Below, one piece after another: positions 39,621-54,700 of a stretch of DNA of 64,000 nt. Each line of letters starts with the position of its first letter. Position 1 is the first letter of the stretch. This stretch comes from Cyprinodon diabolis (Eukaryota > Chordata > Actinopteri > Cyprinodontiformes > Cyprinodontidae): NCBI GenBank assembly GCA_030533445.1, contig CM060076.1, positions 10,138,501 through 10,202,500 of the forward strand, written 5' to 3'. Under the pieces are notes generated by a model that saw only the letters and a program-made list of their open reading frames with translations, was not told the origin of the DNA and searched no databases. The position numbers were made by a program, and so were the translations under genes.

Positions 39621-42600
39621 TTAAGTTGAAGTCACTTGAGCTTCTTTCTGACGCAGTCGCTCCTTCTGTTGGAAGAAATACATTAAATTAGCAGTGAAAA
39701 CAGGAGTAGTAGCCTAAACATACCTTTTAGATCAGATTAATTGTCTTGATTTGCACGTTACTTAGATATGCATTTTTAAATGTCTGAATTTTACTTCAGT
39801 TTTACCAGACTGTTGGGGTTGATCTTTCTTGTCTCCACCTTTTTCTCTCCAGTGAGCCTCTTCACTGACATCTGAGCTTCTTTTAACCTGTTTAAATGGA
39901 TTTAAATATTTTATGGATTGGTCAAACTGGAGCACTTGTTGCAGAAACAAGCTGTTAGTTTGAGGCATCAGAAGTCTGTTTTAGAGGACTTGTGGACACG
40001 TAGAAGACATCAGAAGGAATGGTTTGGAAAAAGGATTGGATTATGACCAAGGACATTGTCGTGATAAATGCCTTGCAGAATGGTACAATGGAACCCTCAC
40101 AATGTCACATTCCAGTTTAGCGGATGACCAAAATAATAAAATGGAGCTGAAACAAAGTGAACTGAAAATGTAAAACCTACACAAACCTCTGTTTTGAGAT
40201 GCTTTTGTTCTCCCGCTTCCATCTGGCCTTGAAGTCAGCACAGAATTCAAACCAGAGCATGAACAGGTGACTTGTTGTCACCTCCGTCTCTCCAGGTTTG
40301 GGTTTGAGGCCAAAGTATAGGGCAACGTCCTGAAAACTGATCACAGTGAAAAATGAGTACAGAATGGTTTTATTATTCACTCTAAACACTTATTGTTAAG
40401 CCTGATGAAGATGCCTTAAAAACTTTCAAGTAAATCAATGTTTTACTTGAAAGAAGCGTACATAAATATGATAAATATATTTCATTAATATATGGAAGAA
40501 AAATCTATATTAAGTTCTTTTTTTCACAAAATTCTACAAGAATTCTTTCAAATCACTAAAGATAAACACTGAGCCAAAGCACCTTTAATATCCATCACTG
40601 CTTCACTAATGCTGTTATCATGGTGTAACCAGCATTACAGTTGTAAAAAAAAAAAGAGAGTCTAAGCAACAATCAAATAAACTTTAGTTTAAATAACTTT
40701 CCTTAAAAATTGACAGTTTTTTCTCTTCTTTCCCCTTGGCCCCAAATATACAGTAATATGGCACAAAATATTTTAGTCCCTCTTTTAAATGGGAGGACAA
40801 GAGGACACTTCCCATGCAGCAACAAAACAAGAAAATAATATGATATTGAGTGTCAGATCACTACAGTAAATCTATTACTATGTTTTTAACCAAAATGATG
40901 TTGGTAATTTAACAGCATTTTACTGACTGACATGTAATTTGATGCTTTACTTCAGAGGTCTGACTTATACGAACATAATCTTAACAAAAAGTTACAAACT
41001 GAGAAAAAAGAAGGTGATAAACATATTAGATAAAAAAAATAAATCAAGAAAACTTGAATAGGCCAAACAAAATTTAAATTGCCACAACATAAAATAAAAA
41101 AATAGGATCTGCCAGTGGATATGAATACCAAATAAGAATTGAATAGAAGATTAGATGGATGTCTAAAAACAAAAAACTGAAAAAATAAATACAAACAACC
41201 AACAAAAAAAGCAACATCTGTACAGTAAGTGGTGAAAGGAAATTAAAAGAAAGGCAAGAGGAGTTTTGAAATCACTAAAAATAATAAACACTGAGTCAAA
41301 GAACCTTGAATATCCATCCGTGTTTCACTGATGCTAAGTGATAATGGTGTGACCTTTATCACTGCTGTATAAAAAAGATTTAAAAAAAGAGTCTAAGCAA
41401 GAACTGCTTTGGCTTTTGTCTAAATAATGTTATCCCTCAAAAAACACATCACAGCTATAAATAGGTTTTTAGACATTTTTTTTATTTCTAAACTGCAGCT
41501 GCAGACCAAGCTTGTTATAAAGGTGTAATTACTAGAAAAATAAGGATTTTTCCCCCTATACGCTTTGATGAATATGTTAGGAGGGGTGGACTTTCTGATA
41601 AGTTTATATTATAAATTTTTGGGGGGCATTTAATAAAACAAATATGGCAGAAATATGGGTGCTATTTCCTTTATCAGTGTACAAGAAACTACTGCTTTTT
41701 CAATTACTGCTTTAATAGACTGTGTTGAAATGAAAAAAGCTGCTGTATGTAAGAGTTAAATTAGCACACCTTTTTTGCACAGTCATCAGCTGATAGAAAG
41801 TTTCTGCATGCTCCTTTCGAGCTGCAAAGAAAAAACAGAAACATTTAGTTTAATCCTCCTCTGGAGACATTTTACTACCTCATCACAAGTTTTTTTCTTA
41901 GGAGCTCTTGTATGATGATAACACAGTCTAAGGGAGCCAGACAACCATTTAATCTGTTAAAAACTTTAATTACACAGTGAGTCTTTCGACAGTGGGGCCA
42001 TTGTTCCGAATGCAATGCCATTTTGACAAAATAAGTCCTTCTACTTATTATCTGTGCCTGTCTCTCACTAAATATTTTAGGAGTCTGCCCCAGACCTCAG
42101 AAGAATTTCTAATGCAGCAAACTCAGATCATGTCATGGTCAACATATTCTAATGTGACATGTAAAAGGAACCACCTTTAATCCAGCTATGGCACTTTACA
42201 TTAAGTAAGTAGAACACCGAAAAAGCATCTTTATGTTATTGTACATCGAAATAAATCCTTTATAATTCAAGCAGCACTGTAGATAAAATATTTTGGCTGT
42301 AAAATAGGACCTGAAAAAGCTTGGTGGTAAAAAAAAGAGGTTGAGTAAAAGTCATCCGGTCACTGACGAATCTTCCTGATCCCTATCTGGATGTCTAGTC
42401 TTTACTCCAAGTCCATCCTATCTCCCTCACACACAGATGGCTTCTCAGTTTTAGGACGTTAGTGATGACAGCAGCATTTATCTGATGAGTATAGTCTCGG
42501 AAAGATTATTTAGGCAGCCTACAGATTACAGTCGTTCGTTAGAAGAATTTTGAAATAAACAATCAGAAATAGTTTTTCCATAGATGAAGATATCATAGCA

Positions 42601-44850
42601 ATCATGATAATGTTAAAGAAACTAGACAAAGACAGTCTGTTAAAAATAAAATGCTGTCTCAAAATTAGCCGAACTAACCGGACTATGTGTAAGGAATCAA
42701 CCAGTCCCCTGGTAAAATCACTAATAAGTTCAGTGTCACTAGAAACTCCTGCAAGTTCAAGACATCGCTTTAACAGAACCGTCCGACAAGAGAAATTATA
42801 TTCCGACATCAATCTGGAGATATTATCCACCAGTTGAGAAAACGTGCAACATTAGTGATCAAGTCCCAAGTGTAGCTGGTCTACCAAAATGACTCCTCAG
42901 GTGCATCAGACAGTGACTCATCCAGAAATCAAGAAAAATAACACAGAGTGACATCAGTAGCATCAGTAACAGCCATCCAGCCTATACTGCGTTGATTTCA
43001 GGGTTTCAGGGTGCCGGTCTCCAGCAGTCTTTGCATAAAAGATAGGTAAACCCTGGTCAGGTATTACACTACAGAACGACCCTAGGCCAGGGAATGGAAC
43101 AAAGGTAGGCAGCAGGAGAGCAATCAAAAGCAATTCTATAGCTCTACCTGTGAATAAGTCACATAAAAAATGGAGCACTTGTTAAAGTCTTACTGTAGAT
43201 ATGATTAAGATGCTTTCATATGTCCTGAAACACAGTCATGGTTCACAAACCCTCAATTGTAGCAGATTTAGAACAGGGTTATAGTTGTGTGATACAAGTA
43301 AATTATTCACCAATTTTAAACAGAAGTGACAAAAAAGGGTGGTACTCTACAAGAGTAGATTCATGATACCAAAAATCTGCAAAAACAGAACTGAAAAGAA
43401 GAAATTAAAAAGTATAAAAAAAGAAAGTTGGTGCCCTAAAAAATTAAAGAAAGCACAAAATGAACATCTTTGATATAAATAACGGCAGATTATCTTACGT
43501 AAAATTAAACAGTGTATTGTGGAGGAGGGCTACCGTATTCTTAAAACAACTTACTCTTTAACTGAAATGCTTTCTCCTTCCATTCATTAAAATTTTTCAC
43601 ACTTTTAGGATTTTTTTTTGCATATTCTCACCTGTAAGAACAAAGGCCTCCATCTTGTCCTTAAATGGCTGCAGGTGTTCTTCAGGAGACTCTGAACAGA
43701 CTTTTTGTACATTTTTCTCACATCCTAAAATAAAAAACAACAACAGTCATATCCTTAACATACCAGGATAAATAAATTATGATAGAAAAAGGAGACTGTA
43801 AGGCAGAGAAAGCTGACATTAACAGTAGAAAATGACTTCATCCTAGAATACATCAACAACTGATGACTATACCACATACAATATGGTGCAAAAAGATACT
43901 AGTAATAAAGTGAATCCAAATGGAACATCGCTGAAGCGTGTTCTGATCACAGATGGCATGGTTGTTTAAAAACATTTGAACATTATAGTAGTAGGGGCCA
44001 AAGTGAAGATTTGTTTGGTCTATTTGTTATGGTTGCACAGGTGTTCAGATTTTTCTGCAGCTCAGGTGATTGCTTGGTTTGGTCTCAGGTGAGGTGAGGT
44101 TTGGTCTTACATTATTTACTTGATGCGGGTGTGTCTCAGGTGGTTGGGTGAAGGGTTTATTGGACTTTTCTGTCGACCCTAATTTTAAACCAGTCATTTA
44201 GGTCATTACTTTGAATGTCATTTCACATAATTTGTCAGTTGCGACTATAAACGACGCATTTGTTTCACCCAACCAAAGTTGTCTAACATTTTAAAATAAA
44301 GACGCAAATCACAAATGGAACATATCATGGCCTTCTTGGTGATAAGTCACAGTACAAAACCTACTCAACCGGCAGCTGCTGTTGTTTTAGATCAAAGTCA
44401 CTGCAACAGTGAAGTGTTAAATGTTTTTTCAAAAGCAAGATAAAAAGCCTGGTAACAGCTTTAACAGATGACCCATAAAAACTATCTATATTAAGGTAAA
44501 TGGATAATTGTCCAACACTAAGAACAGAATCTCAACTTTAAACTACAAGAGAAGAGTTAGATAGCATTTTTTTTTTTACAATGAATATAAATATCTGGCT
44601 TCAACTATGGGGGGCCGTTTAGGACAAAAAACAAATGTTCCTCTCACGTACACCAATAAAACTATGCACACACCTCAGAAGACACACACTGTCTACTGAG
44701 GTGTGTGCATGGTTTTATGTGTGTACGTGAGAGGTCAATTTTAGTTTTGTGATTGTGTGTGACTGTTTCTACTGTGATGTGTGCATGCCATAGTAGTGTG
44801 TTTGAGAGGAAAACATAGTTTTGTTGAGAGTGTGTGTGTGTCTTCTGCGG

Positions 44851-44898
<48 letters not shown>

Positions 44899-45721
44899 CT
44901 GTTTTCTCACCCCTCGTGGGGTGGTATGTGTCATCCTCAAGCTCGGGTCCTCTACCAGAGGCCTGGGAGTTTGAGGGTTCTGCGCAGTATCTTAGCTGTT
45001 CCTAGGACTGCGCTCTTCTGGACAGAGACCTCTGATGTTTTACCTGGAATCTGCTGTAACCACTCTCCCAGTTTGGGGGTCACAGCCCCCAGTGCTCCAA
45101 TTACCACTGGCACCACTGCTGCTCTTACTTTCCACATCTTTTCTAGCTCCTCTTTCAGCCCTTGGTATTTCTCAAGCTTCTCGTGTTCTTTCTTCTTGAT
45201 GTTGCTGTCGCTTGGGATTGCCACATCTATCACTACTGCCTTCTTCTGCTGTTTGTCGATCAACACGATGTCTGGTTGGTTAGCCATCACCTGTTTGTCA
45301 GACTGGATCTTGAAGTCCCATAGGATCTTAGCTTGGTCATTCTCAACTACCTTAGGAGGTGTCTTCCATTTTGACCTTGGGACTTTCAGCCCATACTCAT
45401 GGCAGATGTTCCTGTACACTATGACAGCTACCTGGTTGTGGCGTTCCATGTATGCACTTCCTGCCTGCATTCTACACCCTGCTGTTATGTGCTGTATTGT
45501 TTCAGAGGCATCTTTGCACAGTCTGCATCGGGGGTCCTGCCTGGTGTGGTAGACCCTGGCCTCTATTGATCTGATTGAAATCTTTTCTTACAGTGTAATT
45601 GTTTACAGAAGAGAGAAAAGTGATTATAAGAACAAATAAGATATAATAAAAAAATAAGGATCACAGATATCCGTGTGTGGAAGGCAAAAACCTATGGTGA
45701 TTACAAAATATTTTTTCAGGG

Positions 45722-45765
<44 letters not shown>

Positions 45766-48700
45766 AAACATATGCAAAACAAAACAATCACAGCCAAATT
45801 ATTGTTTTAATAGACTGTACTAATAGCCTGATAAACCACAGCAAATGTAAGATTAAATGTGTAATTTGGTCTGGCCCCGATGAATGAGACATCGAAAGAT
45901 TGTTGATGAGAACAACCTGTTGTCTTTCAAACCGCTGTCTGTGCCTATTGGCCAACGCTCTGACCAATGAGCGCAACTGACTGTGACGTAGTAAGCGCGG
46001 CAGAAAGCTGGTGGGGGAGTGTAAACAAACAGCCTGTTGGTAAAACGGTGAATATGTCTTTCTTAAAAATGAATAAGCGTAGTGCCTCTTCCTGCTCAAA
46101 ATGACAGATGACATGAAATGTATTCCCAGAGTCAGAAAACTGCTTGTTTTTGCAGCCAAATGCTACACCGGTAGGCCTTTTTATGGCCCAGCTCCATGAG
46201 AATGGGGAATACCAAGCTGGCGGCAGGTGACTTAATTTTTTTTGGCCTGTTAGCAGTTTAGTGAATAGGTAGAGATCAGTGTGTCTGATTAGGACAATTT
46301 CATATGTATAATTGTTTTTGTCACAGCAGCGTTTAGCATAGTTAGCTCTATGGGTCTGGGGGAGCTCAGACTGCTGTAAAGAGGTACGCGAAGTGTGATG
46401 ACTAAACAGCACTCTGGGTCACATGATCCAACCTCATAAGGCTATATAGGCAAGGTCTTTAGAAAGGCAGCCAAAGCAGAAGATTGATATAAACAAGTGC
46501 TATAATTGTCCTGCAAAATCATTTAATATATCTCAAATAAAACTTATACTTCCGTCAAAAGTTAAGTAGTGTAACTTAAAAAAAAAAAAAAGTCCAATAC
46601 CTGTAGCTACCTGAGAATGTCTGGGTATGTTAGGGTTGAACCAGCTCCACCTGTGACCAAGCAGCAGCTATCGTTATTGCTTCCTCTTTCAGATATCACT
46701 CACTAAGATTCACCCAGAGATGGCGACTTACAAACTCCACTCTCTGTCCCCTTCTATGAGCCTGTCTGTGGCTCTGTGTCCAATCAGTGGATCAGAGGAG
46801 CCAGTCTCTGGAGCCAGCCATAATAGAGTCAGGCCCCAGCCCCCCACAGCACCCCCTCCCCCGTGCCCTGACATGTGATTGACATCTCCCAGATAAGATT
46901 ACAAAAAAGAATAGTGTTTTCATTTAAGGTTTGTGTAAACTGCTACGCTTGATATCTCCACATTTCTGTTTTCTTTTGTGAGAATTTCGTTCCCACAGAA
47001 GTTTGTTTATTTTAAATCAAAGAGGCCACAGAAACTTGACATAGACACAAACAACTGATGAAAATAATAGGGATGTCTGATGTGATACAGCAAATGTATG
47101 AACTACAATAACTTTATTGTATGTTAAGTAATCTTAGGAGACTGTGGCTTAGTGGGAAAGATGTGCCACTTAGCAAGGCATCTAAACCCGACCAACCCAC
47201 CTACTAATGTGTGCATCTGTGTATGAATATGTACATATTAAAGAGTGCCATATGGTTAATGTGGCTCTAATAATGTCCTTTTAGTGGTCAATATGTCTAG
47301 AAACATATTGACATTTAAATGTTGGTGCATGGACATGTTTCTAAATCAGATCACAAAAAAACAGACAGTTTAAAGATCCATAAACAAGAAACAAAGGGCC
47401 AGGAGCATGAAATAGTATGCAGCTTTTATAAGAATGACAACATTTCAGATGTATAGATTATGTATGTAGGAATTCAAGCATAAAAAGATGCTGGAAGGAA
47501 AGGCACACTTACAGATTCACACCTTTCCTAGACCTAGTCACCTAGACCAACTAGGATTTTGCAATTCCTTCTGGTTTCCCTCTGTTTTAGCTTCCATACA
47601 CTGGCTGCCAGTACATTTAGGATTGATTTTAAAATGCTTTTATTTGTTTTTAAAACTCTTAATGGCCTTGCTCCTTCTTATTTGTCTGAGCTGTTGCATT
47701 CTTACACACCCTCCCGTTCCCTCAGGTCAGCTGATCAGTTGCTTCTGAGGGTCCCAAAGACAAAATGCAAGCTCAGAGGAGACCGTGCTTTTTTTGTGGC
47801 AGCTCCTAAGCTGTGGAATGATCTGCCTCTGAGCAAGACAGACCTCTTCTCTTGCTGTTTTTAAGTCCCTCCTTAAGACTCATCTTTTTTCCTTTGCTTT
47901 TGGCACAATTTGAGAGGTTTTACTTTGTTTTATTCTTTTTCTATAATAATATGTATTTTACACTCGTTTTTTTTTCTATTTTATAATTGTTTTATATTTT
48001 ATGATTGTGTACAGCACTTTGGCCCTGTCCGGTGCATAAAGTGCTTCATAAATAAAGTTGGTATGGTATGGTAGAATGCTGGGGTCAGCTCTGTGCACTG
48101 CTCCAAAATATTGTCCCTGGACAAGCTAAGATATGCAATAAACCATACTGTACGTTATGGTCATGGCAGTTCAGAGATCAGTGAAAACCTTTAAACAAAT
48201 GCTCATTATGCTTTCATTCCTAGGTTTTGTCCTATAGCAGTGCCAAAGCTGCAATGAATCCACAAATATGTACAACTTAAAGTTATTTATGGATATATAT
48301 TTTGCTTGGCACCTTTTCAAAGCAGATTAATGGTTTCATCTCACAGTTTTCTCAAACACCTGGACTTGTGCATGAAACATTACGCCAGTGTTTATGTGCT
48401 GATGTGCATTTCCCAAAAGGCACTAAGATACAAATATATTGAGTTTTTAGACATCATAAATGTTATCATGGAGTATTTTTTAAATTCCTACTTGAATGTA
48501 GTCATACAGTAGATATGTGTTTCTTAAAGCCTTTTAACTAGGAAAGGCCAGGGTACTTGAAATGTACTCTGAAATGTACTCTGAAATGTCGAGGTTTTCT
48601 AATGTACAACACAGTGTAGAAATATAAAACACTCAATCACACCTCTCATTTATAGGCATAGTGGAATCCCCACTTTGTCTAACAGGGTTACAGTTAACAG

Positions 48701-51700
48701 TTTAGTTTGATTTTCATATTTAGATTAAAGTACAGCCATTAAAAGACATCTATAAATCTGGATCATTCTCCTGAGCAGCCTGAAGCTGCGACATAAAAAG
48801 ATACATGTTTTAGTGTCATTACGCAACCAGATTAATTAAAATTAAGCTCTCAGGGCAACAAAATAATCCAGCTTTAAATTAAGTTATAGTGAAAATCCAT
48901 AGGAATATATTTTCAATCCTAAATCTATTTTCTGTTCATGTGTTCATAGATACAGCTGTGCTTTTTTATTTAAATAAGCTGTTATTATTTTGATAGGATG
49001 TTGATGTAAAATTTTAAGTTAATGTATATTTAACTTTTTCATGTTCTGATAATTTTCCTTTGTAGAAATATGACAATAAAAATTACATTGACATCGATCT
49101 TTATAGCAGTATTAAAGCTTGCATAATTGTGGGTCGGGGTGAGGGCCCAATATCAATGTCTTTCATGGGCCCCCAAATTCCTGGCGGCCCCAGCTTTTAG
49201 TCTTTGTAAAGCCAGTGTACATTTTGCTTAAAATCTGTAAGGTCTTTTTTAGAAAATCAGCACTCATTACAGAGAAGCTTAACCACAATTAAAGAGACTA
49301 TACCAAACATACAGGAGGAGAGTGAAGAAAGACAAAAGCAGAGCTGGTAACCAGGCATGAGGGCAGTTAAAACAGACTGAAAAAAAGGAAGCTACGACAG
49401 CAGATTGATATCACTCAGTAGTTTGGGTTGATAGCCTGATAAGACAGAGCTGTGTTGAGAGGAAAAGAAAGCTATCTGTCGCACACATCTCAGGGCCACA
49501 TGGGTGCCCAGGTAATACAACAGAGCAGGTTAAGGATGCATGCCTCGCTGAAGAGATGCGGCAGATACTGAAGGTCTGGAGATTAAATAAGTAAAAGGCA
49601 ACAGTCTCCCTGCACTGGCGACATGGGCACAAAGGCACAACAATGGGAGATCTGATGGGCAGAGGGATTAGGAGCTGGATCTGAAAGGCGCCAGGCCAGT
49701 ATATCTGCAGCAAGACTCCTACTAGTCTCTGACGACACACACAGACACAGTCACACACACAAACCCAAACACAAAGGGAAATGCACCTAAAAACCTCAGA
49801 GGGACACAAAAAACACTAAATCTTAATCATGCACATGTACTATAAGCATTGTCTCGGAAATGCCTTGGAGCTGACTGGCATGCAGGATGGCGTCATGAGG
49901 GCATTTTCAGGGATAAGAAAGAGGAGAGGAAATCTTTTGTTCCGTGAACAAATTTTGTTTAAACAAGGGTTTGGTCACAGATGCAGATTTACAGTCCTAA
50001 ATATACAGAGCTCATTAGTGACTGGGGCCAGAGACGCAAAACCAGAGTGGTTCATTTAAGCAGAGGTGGTATTGGTCTGAGGTTGCATATGGAAAACTGA
50101 TGCAAGGTTAAGCTAAGTTTGGTCACTAGGAACTTCTCTGATGAGATGGCTGCAAATTGACCATCACATTATTATAAATTTTTTTTTTGGGGGGGGGGGG
50201 GGGGGGGTAAATTCCTGGAAACCTTCTAGTATAATGGCTGGAATTGTATTTTTAAATTTCCATCAATAACAAGAGGTTGTGTCACATACTTGTCAGATCT
50301 TGTTCAAACTTCTTCAGATCCCTGCTGAGGTCATCAAACTTGACCTGAGCTGCAATGAGGACGTCCTGAGGCTCAGGCAGAGGAAACACACTATTTTCTG
50401 TTCCAGCATTCTGCAGAAATACAAACAAAAAATGGAAAAGATCACAGCAACCTGTTCAGTTAGTATTAGATAGCAGCAGTAAAGCTAGTCGACTAGACGT
50501 AAAATCTTTATTCCCTTTAGTTTAAATCTACACAGTAGCTGGTAAATGTTTGGTAACTGGGATTTTTAAAAGTCTCAAACTACTCTTAAATCTTTATCAT
50601 CTCAAGGCTTATTCTCTTTTATATATTTTTACAAGGTCTCCCAGAATAAAAAAACAACAAAATGTTCTTTTTACAGCAAATTAATTTTAATAAATTTAAT
50701 ACCTTATCCACATTGTGCAGGTAGTACGACACCACATAGTCGACAAGGCTGATACGGTTGTCCTAGGAAGAAATGTTGGAGTCATGATATGAATGACTGT
50801 AAATTTAAACTTTAAACAAGTTTATATTAATGCCAGGTACAAGCTCTAATTACATATTTTATTTTCCCTTTATTTGTTTATCATAAAAGATATCTAAAAA
50901 GATATGTAAGTCCACTGGGACTACCTTAATATTTTTTTTCTCAAGTAGAGGGTTAAACACAGTTTTACTTTGATTATAATTAACTAATATTCTGTCTTTA
51001 AGTATTATCATCATGAATGTTTATAATTATGAACGAAACATAATTTTTTGTGTTTACTGTCAAATAGATTCTAAATAAAGTAGATATTGTTTGTTTAAAT
51101 GTACACTGTTGAGTGCATATTTATTTATATTTATAATCTGGATGTATTCTAAGCAAAAGATTGTGTCAAACTGATTTTAAATGTTTTGGACATAAATCGA
51201 TTGGCATTAGATTAGAAAAGGAATTGGTGGTTTGCTTTTACCAATTATTAACAAATCTTTCAGAATATAACTGGATTGTCAGGATTGAAGTTAGGAAAAA
51301 ATCTGTATTTCCTTTTCCAAACACACACCCCGTCCCACCAGCCTTTTTTGTTGTACTTTAAAATTTTAATATAACATAAACATAAACTGTCTGATTGATA
51401 AAAGTCAAAGTTAACTAAAATTATTTTGTCCAACATGATTTCATGTAGAACCCATTTACAGTATACTTTAGATAAGTCAACAGGATGTCAACCTTTTTGG
51501 CTCAGATGTCTTGTAAAAGAAAAGGTCCTCACTTCTTGAGCTGTACAGGTTTTATTGATTAACATTCAAGGAAAGTGTAATGAAAATGGCGAATCTTTGT
51601 TTTTATTTAATTTTTTCTTACAACAAATTGTCAGAAAATAAACATACTGTAAAAGCATAAGAAAAAAATTATATAAAAACTCCATGGAAACACTGGTTTA

Positions 51701-54700
51701 GGAAATGACCGGCTGGGAATGTTTTGGACGTACATACCTTTAGAGTACATACATTTTTAATTTAACGCTTTTAATTCTTCAAAAATATCATATGTTTTTT
51801 TTATTTCATGACAATTGACTAATTATGAAACACACTTTTAATGAACATGAATTGATATTTATCTAAAATAAACATTTGTGTAGTACAGTTGGTGTGAAAC
51901 AGTAGCTTTAAAACCAATTGTAGCTCTTCTGACTGCCCTGTTATGAATTATTATTTTATGTATTTATTTTATTGTTATTATTATCATTGTTATACATCAT
52001 TAGACTTAGCTTAGCAGTGAAAATTAACATTTCCATTTATAAAGTGCAGCAGTGATCAAAATGTAAATAGTGTAGAGAGAGCTGTACTAAGCTGCTGTCT
52101 GCAGGTGCCGCCAAGCTGACATAAGGATATCTAATTAAATGATTGAATTCTAAAATAATTAAGTGGATGAAAAAAGTAAGTGGATGAATTATAAAATAAA
52201 AGCCATATATTTATTCTTTCCCTCAGTGTTAGCAGTTAAAGACATTTAAAAACAATAATATTACTCTTTAAATAAATTCTACACACCAGTTTGTGTGTAC
52301 AATGTGCTGTAAAATGTAATAACTGAGTTACAGGATAGAGAAAAAAGTTGCTGTTCATCTGGAGACACCAGCGCTCACCCTGCTTTTGACATCTTTGAGC
52401 TTTGGAAGGATTTCGAGACCAAAGCCGTCTGCCTGGCCTCTGATCCTGCTGCCTCCGTTCATGTGGTTCCCCAAAGCCAGCACCAGTCCCATAACCTCCC
52501 TGACGCCGCTGCTCTCCAGCAGAACCTTTAACCAAAATCCTTTAATGCGACAAGAGCCTTTTAGTTGAATTAATTTATTGTATTAAGACATTTTCCTACC
52601 TTACAGACACAAGAGACAGAGCTTAGCTTGCGTTTTATTGACGCAATCCCATCAATGAAGGTCGACTGGAAGATCATACAGCAAGCTCGGCCAGCAAACT
52701 CTGGAATCTGGGACAGTTCATACAGGAACCTGGAAAATTTTACAGAATATATGATCTTCTATTTAATTTGATCTCAGGAAAGCTATTGTAACCCCAAACA
52801 ATGGACAAAATAAATACTAACTGCTCAGGTTTGTCCAACAGTTTAACATCCTCCTCTTCAGACAGCTCATACTGTTTCCTGATCTTCTCCAGCTCATCTG
52901 CCTGAGCTCTCTGACACAACCAAATCATATAAAGAAAATTTTTTTTAACATAAGTTAACCTGTTTAAAACTCAGGGAGGTTTTTGTGTAAACATACATTT
53001 TCATAAAGTGCTTCAATGACCTCCAGGTCCACCACAGAATGATCCACGGTCAGTACAGCTGAGGGCACAAGCACAGAAGAGAAAATAAAAGCCCCTTCAC
53101 TATGATAGCAAAGAGTTAAAAATCATAATAAAAATTTTTCAGACGCATGATGCACAATTAGCTTAAATTCCAAATTTGCCTAAAAAATAAATTTCTTTTA
53201 TCAGCTTGTTGACTTAGGCTGGTTGAAAACTTGCTTAGCATTTTGTCAAACTGCCAATCTTCCTTTTAAACATTTTGGATCAATGGTGCCTTTGATTGTG
53301 CACTCCGCATATGTGTTACCTTTCGCATTAAAAGTAAAAGTAAAGTAATCTAATCAAAGCTGGAAATAATTTATACCTCAAGATTATTTTAGTATAAAGT
53401 AATCTTTACAATTACCATTATTTTTCTTCTGTAAGTAAATTAGTAGCATAAGGGGAGGTTGAACTAAAGTCCTGACTTTAATCTGAAAGATATATCATTT
53501 AGTATGAAGGAATCTTTTCTGTGTGTCCTCTTTTGTCAATTTAGCTCTGGGAAGAGATGCGTCCGAGCTAATGCCATCAGGTTCCATTTGGTACTTGAAA
53601 CTTCATTAAAAATTATTTAGGCAGAAAAATCCTATACAACGGACAAAAAACGGACTGAAAAAAAAGGGTGAGAAAGACAAAGAGGATAAGAACTAACGGA
53701 AAGGGAAGGAGATAGAGACAGGAAAGTGCGCATGAAAAGAGGGACATTATAACATAGCAGAAAAAAGAGCAAACACAGAAGATATAGTGTAACTACAGCA
53801 AATCGAGAACATAGCGGCAAAAAGAAGACAACAGACAACCAAATTAATAAAAATAAAAACTTGAAGAGCAGCAGGTATCCCTTACATATCAGACTCAGAA
53901 TTACTTGCAGGAAATTCTTTTCTTACAGTGTAATTGTTTACAGAAGAGAGAAAAGTGATTATAAGAACAAATAAGATATAATAAAAAAAATAAGGATCAC
54001 AGATATCTACAAAATATTTTTTCAGGGTAGTATATATATATATATAGGTGCAACTTAGTATTTAGTACTAGTCTATCAGTGAACACCTGAAACAAAACCA
54101 TATATGCATTGGAATGCTCATGTATAAAGGATTTACGAATCTTCTTCAGAAGGAAAGTATGCCTAATAGCAGGTGTGGGTGGCCCCAGACCTGCCCTACA
54201 GGGCCCAGGGCCGATAAAGAGGTGGTGCAAGCCCCAGAAATATTGGGAATTGATCTAAAATTCATGGTGATGGTACAGAGGCTGCAATGCAGATTATGTT
54301 TTTTTTCCCCAAAAAAAGAAATCAAATAAATAAATGTAATCTAACAAAAACTTCCAACAGTTTTTAATATTCTTTTTTTGTTTCTGCATTTTTTATCTTA
54401 TTTTATTTATTTTTTATTTATTTATTTATTTTTTATTTTTATTTTTTTTTTTCCTACTTGCTTTGATTCTGTTTTATCTTCCTGTATTTTAATCATGTAA
54501 AGCACTTTGCATTGTCTTTGTACTGAATTGTGCTATGCAAATAAATTTGCCTTGCCTTGCCTTGAGAAAGAAATGAATAACTTTAACATGCTCCTTTAGA
54601 AAAGAAGGTATATAGAAGCTGACCATTTATTGGCTGAATTAAAATCTGTATCTTACAGTGGGTTAGATATTATTTGGTTAAACTATATATGAGTATTCAG

